Positions 14,630-21,377 of a DNA stretch of 24,369 nucleotides are shown here, one piece after another. How positions within the stretch are numbered: the first letter of the stretch is position 1; every line of letters starts with the position of its first letter. The translations under genes and the position numbers were made by a program. The stretch lies in contig CAYMEJ010000016.1 of assembly GCA_964389735.1 (NCBI GenBank), positions 1 through 24,369 of the forward strand. Direction: 5' to 3'. The stretch comes from JAQUVS01 sp964389735 (GTDB taxonomy: Bacteria; Bacillota_I; Bacilli_A; RF39; UBA660). The notes beneath the pieces were generated by a model. The model was not told where the DNA came from and did not search any database. It saw only the letters and a list, made by a program, of their open reading frames with translations.

Positions 14630-16101
14630 ATGGATAAATATTATATATCAACAGCAATAGCATATACTTCTGGTAAACCTCATATTGGTAATACATATGA
14701 GATAGTATTAGCAGATGCAATTGCTCGTTATAAAAGACAAAAGGGATTTGATGTTTATTTTCAAACTGGTACAGATGAACATGGTGAAAAAATAGAAATA
14801 AAGGCTAATGAAAAGGGAGTGACACCAAAAGAGTTTGTTGATGATGTAGCAGGAGAAATAAAAAAAATATGGGATGTAATGAATACAAGTTATGATAAAT
14901 TTGTACGTACTACTGATCCTGAACATGAAAGAAAAGTACAAAAGATATTTAAGAAAATGTATGATAAAGGGGATATTTATTTAAGTAAATATGAAGGTCA
15001 TTATTGTACACCTTGTGAGTCATTTTGGACTGATTCGCAATTAGTTGATGGGAAATGTCCAGATTGTGGAAGAGAAGTTGTATTAAAAAGTGAAGAGGCT
15101 TATTTCTTTAAATTATCAAAATATCAAGATAGGTTGATAACTTATATTAATGAACATCCTGATTTTATTCAACCTGAATCAAGAAAAAATGAAATGGTTA
15201 ATAATTTTTTAAATCCAGGATTACAGGATTTANNNNNNNNNNTTTAACTAATTATATAACTAATATAGGTTATGATGTAGATGGTTCAACAGAAGAATTT
15301 AATAAACTATGGCCTGCCGATTTACATTTAATTGGAAAGGATATAATTAGATTCCATACATTATATTGGCCTTGCTTTTTAATGAGTTTAGATTTACCTT
15401 TACCAAAGAAAATATTTGGTCATCCTTGGCTAATAGTTGGTGATGGTAAGATGAGTAAATCAAAAGGTAATGTTGTCTATGCTGATGATTTAGTAAATAC
15501 ATTTGGATTGGATGCTACTAGATATTTCTTGTTACATGAAATACCTTTTGCTAATGATGGTACATTTACATATGAATTAATAATAGAAAGAATTAATAGC
15601 GATTTAGCTAATATTTTAGGAAATTTAGTAAATAGAACTATTTCTATGGCTAATAAATATTTTGATGGAAAAATTGATAATAAAAAGGTCTCAACTGAAT
15701 TTGATTCTGATTTAATATTAAGTATTAATAAATTAGAAGAGAAAGTTGATAATAAAATGGATAAATTAGAAATAGGAGCATCATTAGATGAAATATTTAA
15801 TTTATTGAGAAGAAGCAATAAATATGTTGATGAAACAGCACCATGGATATTAGCAAAAGATGAAACAAAAACTGATGAATTGCAAACAGTGTTGTATAAT
15901 TTATTAGAATCAATAAGAGTATCAGCAGTAGCATTAAGGCCGTTTTTAACTGCAACTTCTGAAGAAATTTTTAAGCAATTAAATATTAATGATGAAACTT
16001 ATTCTTTTGTAGATAATAATAAATATACAGTGGGGACACCAATTCCATTATTTTTAAGAATTGATAAAGATGAAAAATTAAAGGAATTAGAAAAAAATTA
16101 A
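14630..16101 (+). CDS. metG: Methionyl-tRNA synthetase (interrupted by assembly gap)
   Basis: MetRS attaches methionine to initiator and elongator tRNA-Met. The N-terminal part has YISTAIAYTSGKPHIGN with the class I HIGH-type motif (HIGN), and a zinc module CTPC...CPDC (about 126-147). After the gap come DLHLIGKDIIRFH, KMSKSKGN (the KMSKS loop), and the anticodon-binding helical domain (NEMVNN is before the gap; APWILAKDE after). The ten Ns at 15233-15242 replace what family alignment suggests is about 27 codons (the SRTSF...VYVWIDA segment), so this is an assembly gap, not a broken gene. The full protein would be about 513 residues, without the C-terminal tRNA-binding domain of longer forms. 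It is controlled by the T-box upstream and ends at a strong terminator. Confidence 0.93.
15233..15242. other. Ten-N assembly gap inside metG
   Basis: The left side ends with codons for NPGLQDL and the right side resumes as LTNYITNIGYD in another frame. MetRS proteins normally have about 27 residues here, including the conserved YVWIDA, so about 80 bases are missing and the Ns are a placeholder. A true length of 3n+2 bases restores the frame. Confidence 0.85.
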
Positions 16102-16124
16102 AAAGACTTTTAAGTCTTTTTTTG
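16101..16124 (+). terminator. Terminator of dut-metG
   Basis: AAAAGACTT and AAGTCTTTT form a nine-pair inverted repeat around TT, followed by a T tract, starting directly at the metG stop codon. Confidence 0.85.
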
Positions 16125-16131
16125 TTATACT
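16123..16131 (+). promoter_or_regulatory. Possible extended -10 promoter of tatD
   Basis: TGTTATACT is an extended -10 element directly after the metG terminator and 19 bases before the tatD start. No -35 box is evident and the leader would be very short. Confidence 0.35.
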
Positions 16132-16149
16132 TTTATTGGAAGTGATTTT

Positions 16150-16905
16150 ATGTATATTGATACACATACACATGTAAGTAAACAATTTGGAATTGAACCT
16201 TCACAATATATTGAAAATGCTTTAAATAATGATGTCAAATATATGATAGTAAGTGGTTGTGATAAAAAAAGTATACCTGAAACATTAGAATTAATAGAAA
16301 AATATGAATGTTTATATGGTGCTATTGGATATCATCCGGAAGAAGTAACAAAAGATTATCAAATTGATTTGGATATTTTAAAAGAAAATATTATGAATAA
16401 TAAAATAGTAGCTGTAGGTGAAATTGGATTAGATTACTATTGGGATAAAGAACACAAAGAGGAACAAAGAAAATTATTTAATGAACAATTAAAAATTGCT
16501 TCAGAATTTAATTTACCTGTTGTAATACATTCACGAGATTCTATACAAGAAACTTATGATATTTTAAAACAATATAATTTGAAGGGTGTAATACATTCAT
16601 TTAGTGGTAGTTTGGAAATGGCAAACAATTTCATTAAGTTAGGTTTTTTATTGGGTATTAATGGAGTTGCAACATTTAAAAATAGTAAATTATATGAGGT
16701 AATAGAAAAAATACCTGTTGAGAAAATATTACTTGAAACTGATAGTCCCTATTTAACTCCAGAACCATTTAGAGGAAAAATAAATGAATCAAAAAACATA
16801 CCAATTATTGCACAAAGAATAGCAGAAATAAAAAAAATGTCGGTAAAAGAAATAGAAGAAATTACCACTAATAATGCAATTGCTTTGTTTGACTTGCATA
16901 TATAA
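16150..16905 (+). CDS. tatD: TatD-family metal-dependent DNase
   Basis: TatD enzymes are amidohydrolase-fold (TIM-barrel) nucleases with 3'-5' exonuclease activity in characterised members. The 251 residues carry all metal-binding signatures: DTHTH (4-8), GYHPE (about 59), GEIGLDYYW (about 93-101), IHSRD (about 128), IHSFSG (about 151) and LETDSPYLTPEP (about 198-209). The position directly after metG equals B. subtilis yabD after metS. GGAAGTGA is the ribosome site. The last codons overlap a strong promoter for the next gene. Confidence 0.94.
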   Translation: MYIDTHTHVSKQFGIEPSQYIENALNNDVKYMIVSGCDKKSIPETLELIEKYECLYGAIGYHPEEVTKDYQIDLDILKENIMNNKIVAVGEIGLDYYWDKEHKEEQRKLFNEQLKIASEFNLPVVIHSRDSIQETYDILKQYNLKGVIHSFSGSLEMANNFIKLGFLLGINGVATFKNSKLYEVIEKIPVEKILLETDSPYLTPEPFRGKINESKNIPIIAQRIAEIKKMSVKEIEEITTNNAIALFDLHI

Positions 16906-16917
16906 TTATGGTATAAT
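16889..16917 (+). promoter_or_regulatory. Strong promoter of the 3D-domain gene
   Basis: TTGACT (16889-16894) and perfect TATAAT (16912-16917) are 17 bases apart, with TGG just before the -10 box. It overlaps the 3' end of tatD and is the best housekeeping promoter in the window. Confidence 0.88.
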
Positions 16918-16944
16918 TTACCTAGTAACATTGAGGTGATAATA

Positions 16945-17535
16945 ATGAACAAGCTATGTTCTATGCTAGCAAAAAGATTTTTAGTAATTGCTTTTTTAGC
17001 TGGTTTATTGATAGTAATAGCAACAGGTAATGAAAGAAAAACAATAGTTACTTATAATTCTAATAATGTAAAATCAGTTGAAGCTATGCATATAGTTTCA
17101 AAATATAATATTAATAAAGATAAATTAAAAACTATTTCAGTTTCTAATATGAGAGAAGTTGCTTTATATGGTCCATCAACACCGGTTTCATTTGTAGGTG
17201 AAATGACTGGATATGGTGCTGATTGTAAGGGATGTGGTAACTCAGTTAGTTGTCCACCTCGACCAATAGTAACAAATGGTAATATTTATTTTGATGATCA
17301 AACATATGGAAAAATAAGAATATTAGCAGCTGATAGTACAATTCCTTGTGGAAGTATTGTTAGAATATCAAATGTTAATTTTTCGGTAGAACCTATTATA
17401 GGTGTTGTACTTGATAGAGGTAGTGCAATAAAGGGAAATATAATTGACTTTTTAGTTGAGAGCGAAGGTTATTCAAAAGCTAATATTGGACGACAAAAAA
17501 ATGTAAATTTTGAAATTATAAGATGGGGTTGGTAA
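16945..17535 (+). CDS. Secreted or anchored 3D-domain protein (YabE-like)
   Basis: The 3D domain is a small double-psi beta-barrel related to lytic transglycosylases (MltA, YabE, YocH) acting on peptidoglycan. The 196-residue protein has a basic start and a membrane segment (about 11-28; a signal peptide or anchor), a linker, and the 3D domain (about 85-196). The three name-giving Asp are D130 (AADSTIPCGS), D157 (VVLDRGSAIKGN) and D168 (IIDFL). Position after tatD equals yabE of B. subtilis, but the DUF348 and G5 domains of YabE are absent. Four Cys (94, 97, 103, 135) lie in the domain, possibly forming disulfides. ATG16945 has GAGGTGA upstream; a GTG inside that ribosome site is rejected. 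A promoter and a terminator make it monocistronic. Confidence 0.88.
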   Translation: MNKLCSMLAKRFLVIAFLAGLLIVIATGNERKTIVTYNSNNVKSVEAMHIVSKYNINKDKLKTISVSNMREVALYGPSTPVSFVGEMTGYGADCKGCGNSVSCPPRPIVTNGNIYFDDQTYGKIRILAADSTIPCGSIVRISNVNFSVEPIIGVVLDRGSAIKGNIIDFLVESEGYSKANIGRQKNVNFEIIRWGW

Positions 17536-17550
17536 ACCTCTTTTTATTTT
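17525..17550 (+). terminator. Terminator overlapping the 3D gene stop codon
   Basis: GGGGTT pairs with AACCTC (one G-T pair) around GGTA, followed by TTTTTATTTT. The TAA stop (17533-17535) is in the loop and 3' arm. Confidence 0.6.
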
Positions 17551-17562
17551 GCTAATTTTTTG

Positions 17563-17571
17563 TGATATAAT
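17563..17571 (+). promoter_or_regulatory. Extended -10 promoter of the signal peptidase gene
   Basis: TGATATAAT contains a perfect -10 hexamer with the TGn extension, 29 bases before the ATG. No good -35 box is seen. Confidence 0.6.
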
Positions 17572-17600
17572 ATTTTTGTAGAATAGAAAGGAAATAATAT

Positions 17601-18179
17601 ATGACAAAAGTAAAAAATATTTTTCATTATATATATAAATCTATTGTTATTGCAATCTTATTATTATTTGCTTTCTTGGTAATAGTATTTGGTATTTGCT
17701 TTGGCGATTATTTATTAAACGTTAGAACAGGAAAAGAAAGTAATCCTTTATTAAGTACATATATTATAATATCAGGTAGTATGATACCAAATATTAATGT
17801 ATATGATGGTATTGTCGATACTAGAGTAAAAATAGATCAGTTGGAAGTTGGAGATGTTATTACATTTACTTCAACATCTTCAGCAAGTGAAGGGGCTATT
17901 GTTACTCATAGAATAGTAGGCGTAATAAATAATGAAACTACTGGTGAAATATTTTATAGAACAAAAGGTGATAATAATTTTTCATCTGATTCAGGTTTAG
18001 TATCAAAAAAGAATTTAATAGGAAAAGTTATATTGGTTTTACCTCAAATTGGAAGATTACAACAATTTTTATTGAATAAGGTGGTATGGATATTTTTAAT
18101 ATTAATACCTTGTGTTGGTATAATTATGTATAATTGCATAAAGGTAATAATAAAATACAAAAAACAAAATAAAAAATAA
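17601..18179 (+). CDS. sipW: SipW-type (ER-type) signal peptidase I
   Basis: SipW-type enzymes cleave signal peptides with a Ser-His site and in B. subtilis process TasA and TapA for biofilm fibres. The 192 residues have a membrane segment at about 12-36, the catalytic Ser60 in ISGSMIP, the motif VGDVITF, His103 in VTHRIVGV (His replaces the Lys of ordinary bacterial signal peptidases), KGDNN and an Asp (124 or 130), and a second membrane segment at about 160-182. It lies where B. subtilis has rnmV (RNase M5), between the yabE-like gene and rsmA. Its likely substrate is encoded at 20076. A housekeeping role is also possible, since no other signal peptidase is seen in this window. Confidence 0.88.
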   Translation: MTKVKNIFHYIYKSIVIAILLLFAFLVIVFGICFGDYLLNVRTGKESNPLLSTYIIISGSMIPNINVYDGIVDTRVKIDQLEVGDVITFTSTSSASEGAIVTHRIVGVINNETTGEIFYRTKGDNNFSSDSGLVSKKNLIGKVILVLPQIGRLQQFLLNKVVWIFLILIPCVGIIMYNCIKVIIKYKKQNKK

Positions 18180-18218
18180 TATATATAATTTATGTGTTAT
18201 ATTAGAAAAGGTGATTTA

Positions 18219-19013
18219 ATGAATGTAAAAGAATTTAAGTTTAAAAAGTCTTTTGGACAAAATTTTTTAAAAGATGATAATATACCAATTAAAATAGTAA
18301 AAACTGCTGCTATAGAACCAAATTCCTTAGTGTTGGAAGTTGGTCCTGGTTCAGGAATGTTAACTAAACAATTATCAAAAGAAGCAAAACATGTATTGGC
18401 ATATGAAATAGATACTAGATTAGAAAATGTTTTAGATATTGAATTAAAAGATTATAAAAATATAAGTATTATCTATGATGATTTTTTAAATAGAAATATT
18501 TCTAATGATATAAAAAATTATGAGTATGAGAAATTATATTTAGTTGCAAATTTACCTTATTATATTACTACTCCAATAATAACAAAAGTAATAGAAAGTA
18601 ATATAGACGTTGATAAAATTGTAATAATGGTACAAAAAGAAGTTGGAGACCGTTTTAGTGCAAAACAGGGATCAAAAGAGTATAATTCATTGACAATATT
18701 TTTAAACTACTATTTTGAAGTAAAAAAAGAGTTTATAGTTAGTAAAAATAATTTTATTCCTAAACCAAATGTTGATAGTATTATTGTTTCTTTAACAAAG
18801 AGAAAAAATAAAGTAATTGTTAATAATGAGGAGAGATTTTTTCAACTTATTAGAGATAGTTTTAAATTCAAGAGAAAAAATTTGCGTAATAATTTGAAAA
18901 CATATGACTTAAAAAAAATAGAAGAGATATTGTCTAAATATAAAATGGATTTGAATATAAGGGCAGAGCAAATATCTATAGAAATATTTGCAGATATAAG
19001 TAATAATTTATAA
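18219..19013 (+). CDS. rsmA: 16S rRNA (adenine1518/1519-N6)-dimethyltransferase
   Basis: RsmA (KsgA) adds four methyl groups to two adjacent adenines in the last hairpin of 16S rRNA during 30S maturation. The 264 residues show KKSFGQNFLKDDNI (8-21), EVGPGSGMLTKQL (SAM motif I), AYEIDTRL (acidic motif II), NLPYYITTPII (motif IV, the adenine-binding NLPY) and VQKEVGDRFSAKQGSKEYNSL. The C-terminal helical domain includes SFKFKRKNLRNNL. ATG18219 has AAAAGGTG five bases upstream; the longer in-frame extension lacks a ribosome site. It lies before yabG, as in B. subtilis. Confidence 0.96.
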   Translation: MNVKEFKFKKSFGQNFLKDDNIPIKIVKTAAIEPNSLVLEVGPGSGMLTKQLSKEAKHVLAYEIDTRLENVLDIELKDYKNISIIYDDFLNRNISNDIKNYEYEKLYLVANLPYYITTPIITKVIESNIDVDKIVIMVQKEVGDRFSAKQGSKEYNSLTIFLNYYFEVKKEFIVSKNNFIPKPNVDSIIVSLTKRKNKVIVNNEERFFQLIRDSFKFKRKNLRNNLKTYDLKKIEEILSKYKMDLNIRAEQISIEIFADISNNL

Positions 19014-19042
19014 AGAAAGCATATAATTATAGGGGTGATTAT

Positions 19043-19822
19043 ATGCTTTTTAATGTTGGTGATTTAGTTACTAGAAATTCATATCAAAATGATGTTGTTT
19101 TTAAAATAATAAGTATTAATGGAAAAACGGCATATTTAAAAGGATTAGATATGAGACTTTATGCAGATGCAGATATTGAGGATTTAAGCTTAGAAAAAGG
19201 TGATACTAAATCAGAAGAAGAAGAATTAAAAGTGATCAAAGAATTAGATACATTAGATAGAAGTGAATTTTTTTATATTCCAGGTAAAATATTACATATA
19301 GATGGTGATGAAGATTATTTGAATAGATGTATGAATTTCTATAAAAAATTAAATATAATGTCTTATGGAATCTGTTTATCTGAACAAGAAGTGTCCGAAA
19401 ATATAAATAGGTATTTAGCAGAATTAAAGCCAGATATTTTAGTGATAACTGGACATGATGCATTTTATAGTAAGAAGGGAACAAAAGATAATTTAAAAAA
19501 CTATAAAAATTCTGAAAATTTTATAAATTCTGTTAGAGAAGCTAGAGTTTATGAAAAAAGTCATGATAAATTAATAATTATAGCAGGAGCATGTCAAAGT
19601 GATTATGAGGAATTAATAAAAGTAGGTGCTACATTTGCTTCAAGTCCAAAAAGGGTTAATATTCATGCACTAGATCCTGCAATAGTTGCCAGTAGTGTAG
19701 CTTTATCAGATAGAACAAAAAATATAGAATTATTAAAAATAATAGAAAAGACAAAATATGGAAAAGATGGAATTGGTGGAATTATAACAAATGGCTCAAT
19801 GTATGTGGGGTTTCCTAGATGA
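19043..19822 (+). CDS. yabG: Sporulation-specific protease YabG
   Basis: YabG is a mother-cell cysteine protease that trims coat proteins and guides coat cross-linking in B. subtilis, where it is made under sigma-K. The 259 residues begin FNVGDLVTRNSYQNDVVFKI, followed by FYIPGKILHIDGDEDYLNRC, DILVITGHDAFYSKKGT, IIIAGACQSDYEELIKVGATFASSP (the Cys in GACQS is the likely nucleophile, with His in TGHDA), and RVNIHALDPAIVA. The region between the N-terminal domain and FYIPGK is shorter than in the 290-residue B. subtilis protein. AGGGGTGA precedes the ATG. Its TGA overlaps the ATG of the next gene by four bases. Confidence 0.95.
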   Translation: MLFNVGDLVTRNSYQNDVVFKIISINGKTAYLKGLDMRLYADADIEDLSLEKGDTKSEEEELKVIKELDTLDRSEFFYIPGKILHIDGDEDYLNRCMNFYKKLNIMSYGICLSEQEVSENINRYLAELKPDILVITGHDAFYSKKGTKDNLKNYKNSENFINSVREARVYEKSHDKLIIIAGACQSDYEELIKVGATFASSPKRVNIHALDPAIVASSVALSDRTKNIELLKIIEKTKYGKDGIGGIITNGSMYVGFPR

Positions 19823-20034
19823 ATATAGATCAAATAAAAGATTATCTAATGCAATATAAGAATAAAACATGTTTTTTTAGGTATATTGGTAGTAGAAATC
19901 ATATTGAAGAATTTATTGGTAAGATAATAAATATTTATAATTGTGTTTTTATTATAGAAGATAATAATAGCAGAATAAGGTCTTTTACATATAATGATCT
20001 TGCTATGAAATCTATTAAAATAATAGATAAATAA
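19819..20034 (+). CDS. veg: Veg-family small protein
   Basis: Veg is a small SH3-like-barrel protein; in B. subtilis it is abundant and stimulates biofilm formation by an unclear route. This 71-residue version shares the pattern: an N-terminal helix (NIDQIKDYLMQYKNK), then strands FFRYIGSRNHIEEFIGKIINIYNCVFIIED, and the end SFTYNDLAMKSIKII, matching the Veg ending YSYADILTETVEL. It lies directly after yabG, exactly as veg does in B. subtilis. It is shorter by about 15 residues, and its ATG overlaps the yabG TGA (ATGA), so translation is coupled; in B. subtilis veg has its own strong promoter. The call rests on pattern plus synteny. Confidence 0.75.
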   Translation: MNIDQIKDYLMQYKNKTCFFRYIGSRNHIEEFIGKIINIYNCVFIIEDNNSRIRSFTYNDLAMKSIKIIDK

Positions 20035-20043
20035 ATACTGATA

Positions 20044-20052
20044 TGTTATAAT
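20044..20052 (+). promoter_or_regulatory. Extended -10 promoter of the TasA-like gene
   Basis: TGTTATAAT is identical to the element before dnaX and the T-box operon, 24 bases before the start codon. No clear -35 box is seen. Confidence 0.55.
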
Positions 20053-20075
20053 GTAAATATAATGGTGGTGATATG

Positions 20076-20618
20076 ATGGATAAGAAAAAGTATATAATAC
20101 GTGGGATTGCAATATTTTTTATGTTGGGTTTCTTAGTATATGGTAGTTATGCTATTTTTAATACATCTTTAATTGCTGCTGATTTTAATATATTAAGAGC
20201 AAAAGATTTGGAAATTAGTTATGAAGTTCAAAATGAAAAAGGATATGGTGATTTATTATCAATTAAAACTAGCAAACCACTTTCTGATAAAGTAGGGAAA
20301 AATTTAATACCTTATAGATTTAATGTTGTTAATAGAGCACACAAAAAAAGAACTTATGTTTTAAAACTTGTTAGAGATGAGGATATTACTGCTGCTGATC
20401 AATGCATTGATAAACAATTATCTAATAATGAAATAAAATATCAATTAAACAGTGATAATCCTAAATTATTAAGTGATGTTGGTAATAGCGAAATAATATA
20501 TGAGGGTATATTAAATCCTAATAGTTCTGATATACATGAGATAAGAATTTGGTCAAATATTCAAAGTACTGAAATTATTAAACATTATCATGGTAAAATA
20601 GTTGTGGAGATGCAATAA
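20076..20618 (+). CDS. TasA/CalY-like secreted protein, probable SipW substrate
   Basis: The 180-residue protein has a basic start and one membrane segment (MDKKKYIIRGIAIFFMLGFLVYG), then GSYAIFNTSLIAADFNILRAKDLEIS. This resembles the TasA/camelysin processing region (TWAAFND...ATFASGTLDLS), with an aromatic-Ala-x-Phe after the hydrophobic core and an F-x3-(x)-DLEIS strand. The remainder is predicted beta-rich and ends with EIRIWSN...HGKIVVEMQ, a phrase typical of the closing strands in SipW-linked proteins. GGTG lies five bases before this ATG; the adjacent ATG at 20073 is too close. It sits between veg and spoVG, where B. subtilis has sspF, ispE, purR and yabJ. It has no second Cys, metal or catalytic motif. 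Family membership is inferred from a short motif and shape. Confidence 0.62.
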   Translation: MDKKKYIIRGIAIFFMLGFLVYGSYAIFNTSLIAADFNILRAKDLEISYEVQNEKGYGDLLSIKTSKPLSDKVGKNLIPYRFNVVNRAHKKRTYVLKLVRDEDITAADQCIDKQLSNNEIKYQLNSDNPKLLSDVGNSEIIYEGILNPNSSDIHEIRIWSNIQSTEIIKHYHGKIVVEMQ

Positions 20619-20629
20619 TTTATGATTTT

Positions 20630-20658
20630 ATCAATTATTATAAATATATTGATTTTTT
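20630..20658 (+). terminator. Weak terminator after the TasA-like gene
   Basis: ATCAAT (20630-20635) pairs with ATTGAT (20648-20653), followed by TTTTT. The stem is short and AT-rich. Confidence 0.45.
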
Positions 20659-20677
20659 AAAAATATTATTATAAAAT
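20649..20677 (+). promoter_or_regulatory. Possible housekeeping promoter of spoVG
   Basis: TTGATT (20649-20654) and TAAAAT (20672-20677) are 17 bases apart. I saw no convincing sigma-H pattern, although spoVG is sigma-H dependent in B. subtilis. A six-pair hairpin (AAAGTA/TACTTT, 20686-20700) lies just before the ribosome site. Confidence 0.4.
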
Positions 20678-20718
20678 AATTATATAAAGTAAAATACTTT
20701 AGAAGGAGGATATTACAT

Positions 20719-21000
20719 ATGAAAATTACATCAGTAAATGTTCGCAAAATCGAAAAAGAAAGTTCACGTATGAAAGGAATAGCATCTGTATTATTAGATG
20801 ACAGTTTCGCAGTACATGACATCAGAATTATTGAAGGAGATAACGGTTTATTTATAGCAATGCCTAGTAAAAAGACTGCTACAGGTGGATACCGTGATAT
20901 CGCACATCCTGTTAATCAAGAAGTTCGTGCTATGTTTGAACAAGCTATTCTAGAAGCATATGAAAATGCTGAAGATGCACCAGTAGAAGAAGCAGAATAA
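20719..21000 (+). CDS. spoVG: SpoVG, RNA/DNA-binding regulator
   Basis: SpoVG is a small nucleic-acid-binding regulator of septation and sporulation in Bacillus and of virulence genes in Staphylococcus. The 93 residues are fully typical: MKITSVNVRKIEKESSRMKGIASVLLDDSFAVHDIRIIEG is followed by GLFIAMPSKKTATGGYRDIAHPVNQEVRAMFEQAILEAYE and an acidic tail. The ribosome site AGAAGGAGG is the strongest of the window. Arg is encoded here by CGT/CGC more often than AGA, and Ile by ATC several times, unlike neighbouring genes, which points to high expression. A terminator follows at once, so it is monocistronic. Confidence 0.97.
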   Translation: MKITSVNVRKIEKESSRMKGIASVLLDDSFAVHDIRIIEGDNGLFIAMPSKKTATGGYRDIAHPVNQEVRAMFEQAILEAYENAEDAPVEEAE

Positions 21001-21017
21001 TTAATAAGTAGTAGATT

Positions 21018-21042
21018 AAAAAGCCATTTTGGCTTTTTTTTT
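21018..21042 (+). terminator. spoVG terminator
   Basis: AAAAAGCC and GGCTTTTT pair around ATTTT, followed by further Ts; a clear rho-independent terminator. Confidence 0.85.
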
Positions 21043-21069
21043 CATATATATTTTTAAAACTCATATAAT
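21042..21069 (+). promoter_or_regulatory. Possible sigma-E-like promoter of yabPQ
   Basis: TCATATA (21042-21048) and CATATAAT (21062-21069), 13 bases apart, resemble the mother-cell sigma-E pattern (KHATATT and CATACAHT). yabPQ is sigma-E dependent in B. subtilis. The predicted start would fall within the ribosome site, so this is uncertain. Confidence 0.3.
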
Positions 21070-21086
21070 TCTTTAGGAGGAATTGT

Positions 21087-21377
21087 ATGGAAAATGATAA
21101 TATTATTAGTAATTATAATCATAGTGTAACAATGGTTGAAAGAAAAAGCTTATTGATATCAGGAATAAAAAAAATTGATAGTTTTGATGATGAAGAATTT
21201 TTAATAGAAACAACTATGGGTTATTTAGTGGTAAAAGGTTCAGAATTAGAATTATTAAAATTAGATTCATTACAAGGTAATATTTCAATAAAAGGAATTA
21301 TTAAATCTTTTTCATATATTGATGACATTAATAAAAAAGAAAAAGAAAAAGGTTTAATAAATAAATTATTTAAATAA
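21087..21377 (+). CDS. yabP: Sporulation protein YabP
   Basis: YabP is a mother-cell protein of the YabP/YqfC family required for sporulation in B. subtilis; its biochemistry is not known. The 96 residues carry the family core: NHSVTMVERKSLLISGIKKIDSFDDEEFLIETTMGYLVVKG (about 10-50), then LELLKLDSLQGNISIKGIIKSFSYID. It is soluble, predicted beta-rich, with a charged tail. TTTAGGAGG is the ribosome site. Its TAA shares one base with the ATG of yabQ (TAATG), so the two are translationally coupled. The same pair stands before divIC in B. subtilis; yabO (S4 domain), which precedes it there, is missing. Confidence 0.92.
   Translation: MENDNIISNYNHSVTMVERKSLLISGIKKIDSFDDEEFLIETTMGYLVVKGSELELLKLDSLQGNISIKGIIKSFSYIDDINKKEKEKGLINKLFK

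Noticed and set aside
18195..18203. TGTTATATT as a promoter of rsmA
   Set aside because: Transcription would begin inside the ribosome site of rsmA; read-through from sipW is simpler.
20761..20776. GTTCACGTATGAAA in spoVG, resembling parS
   Set aside because: An inserted base breaks the dyad and the arms are incomplete.
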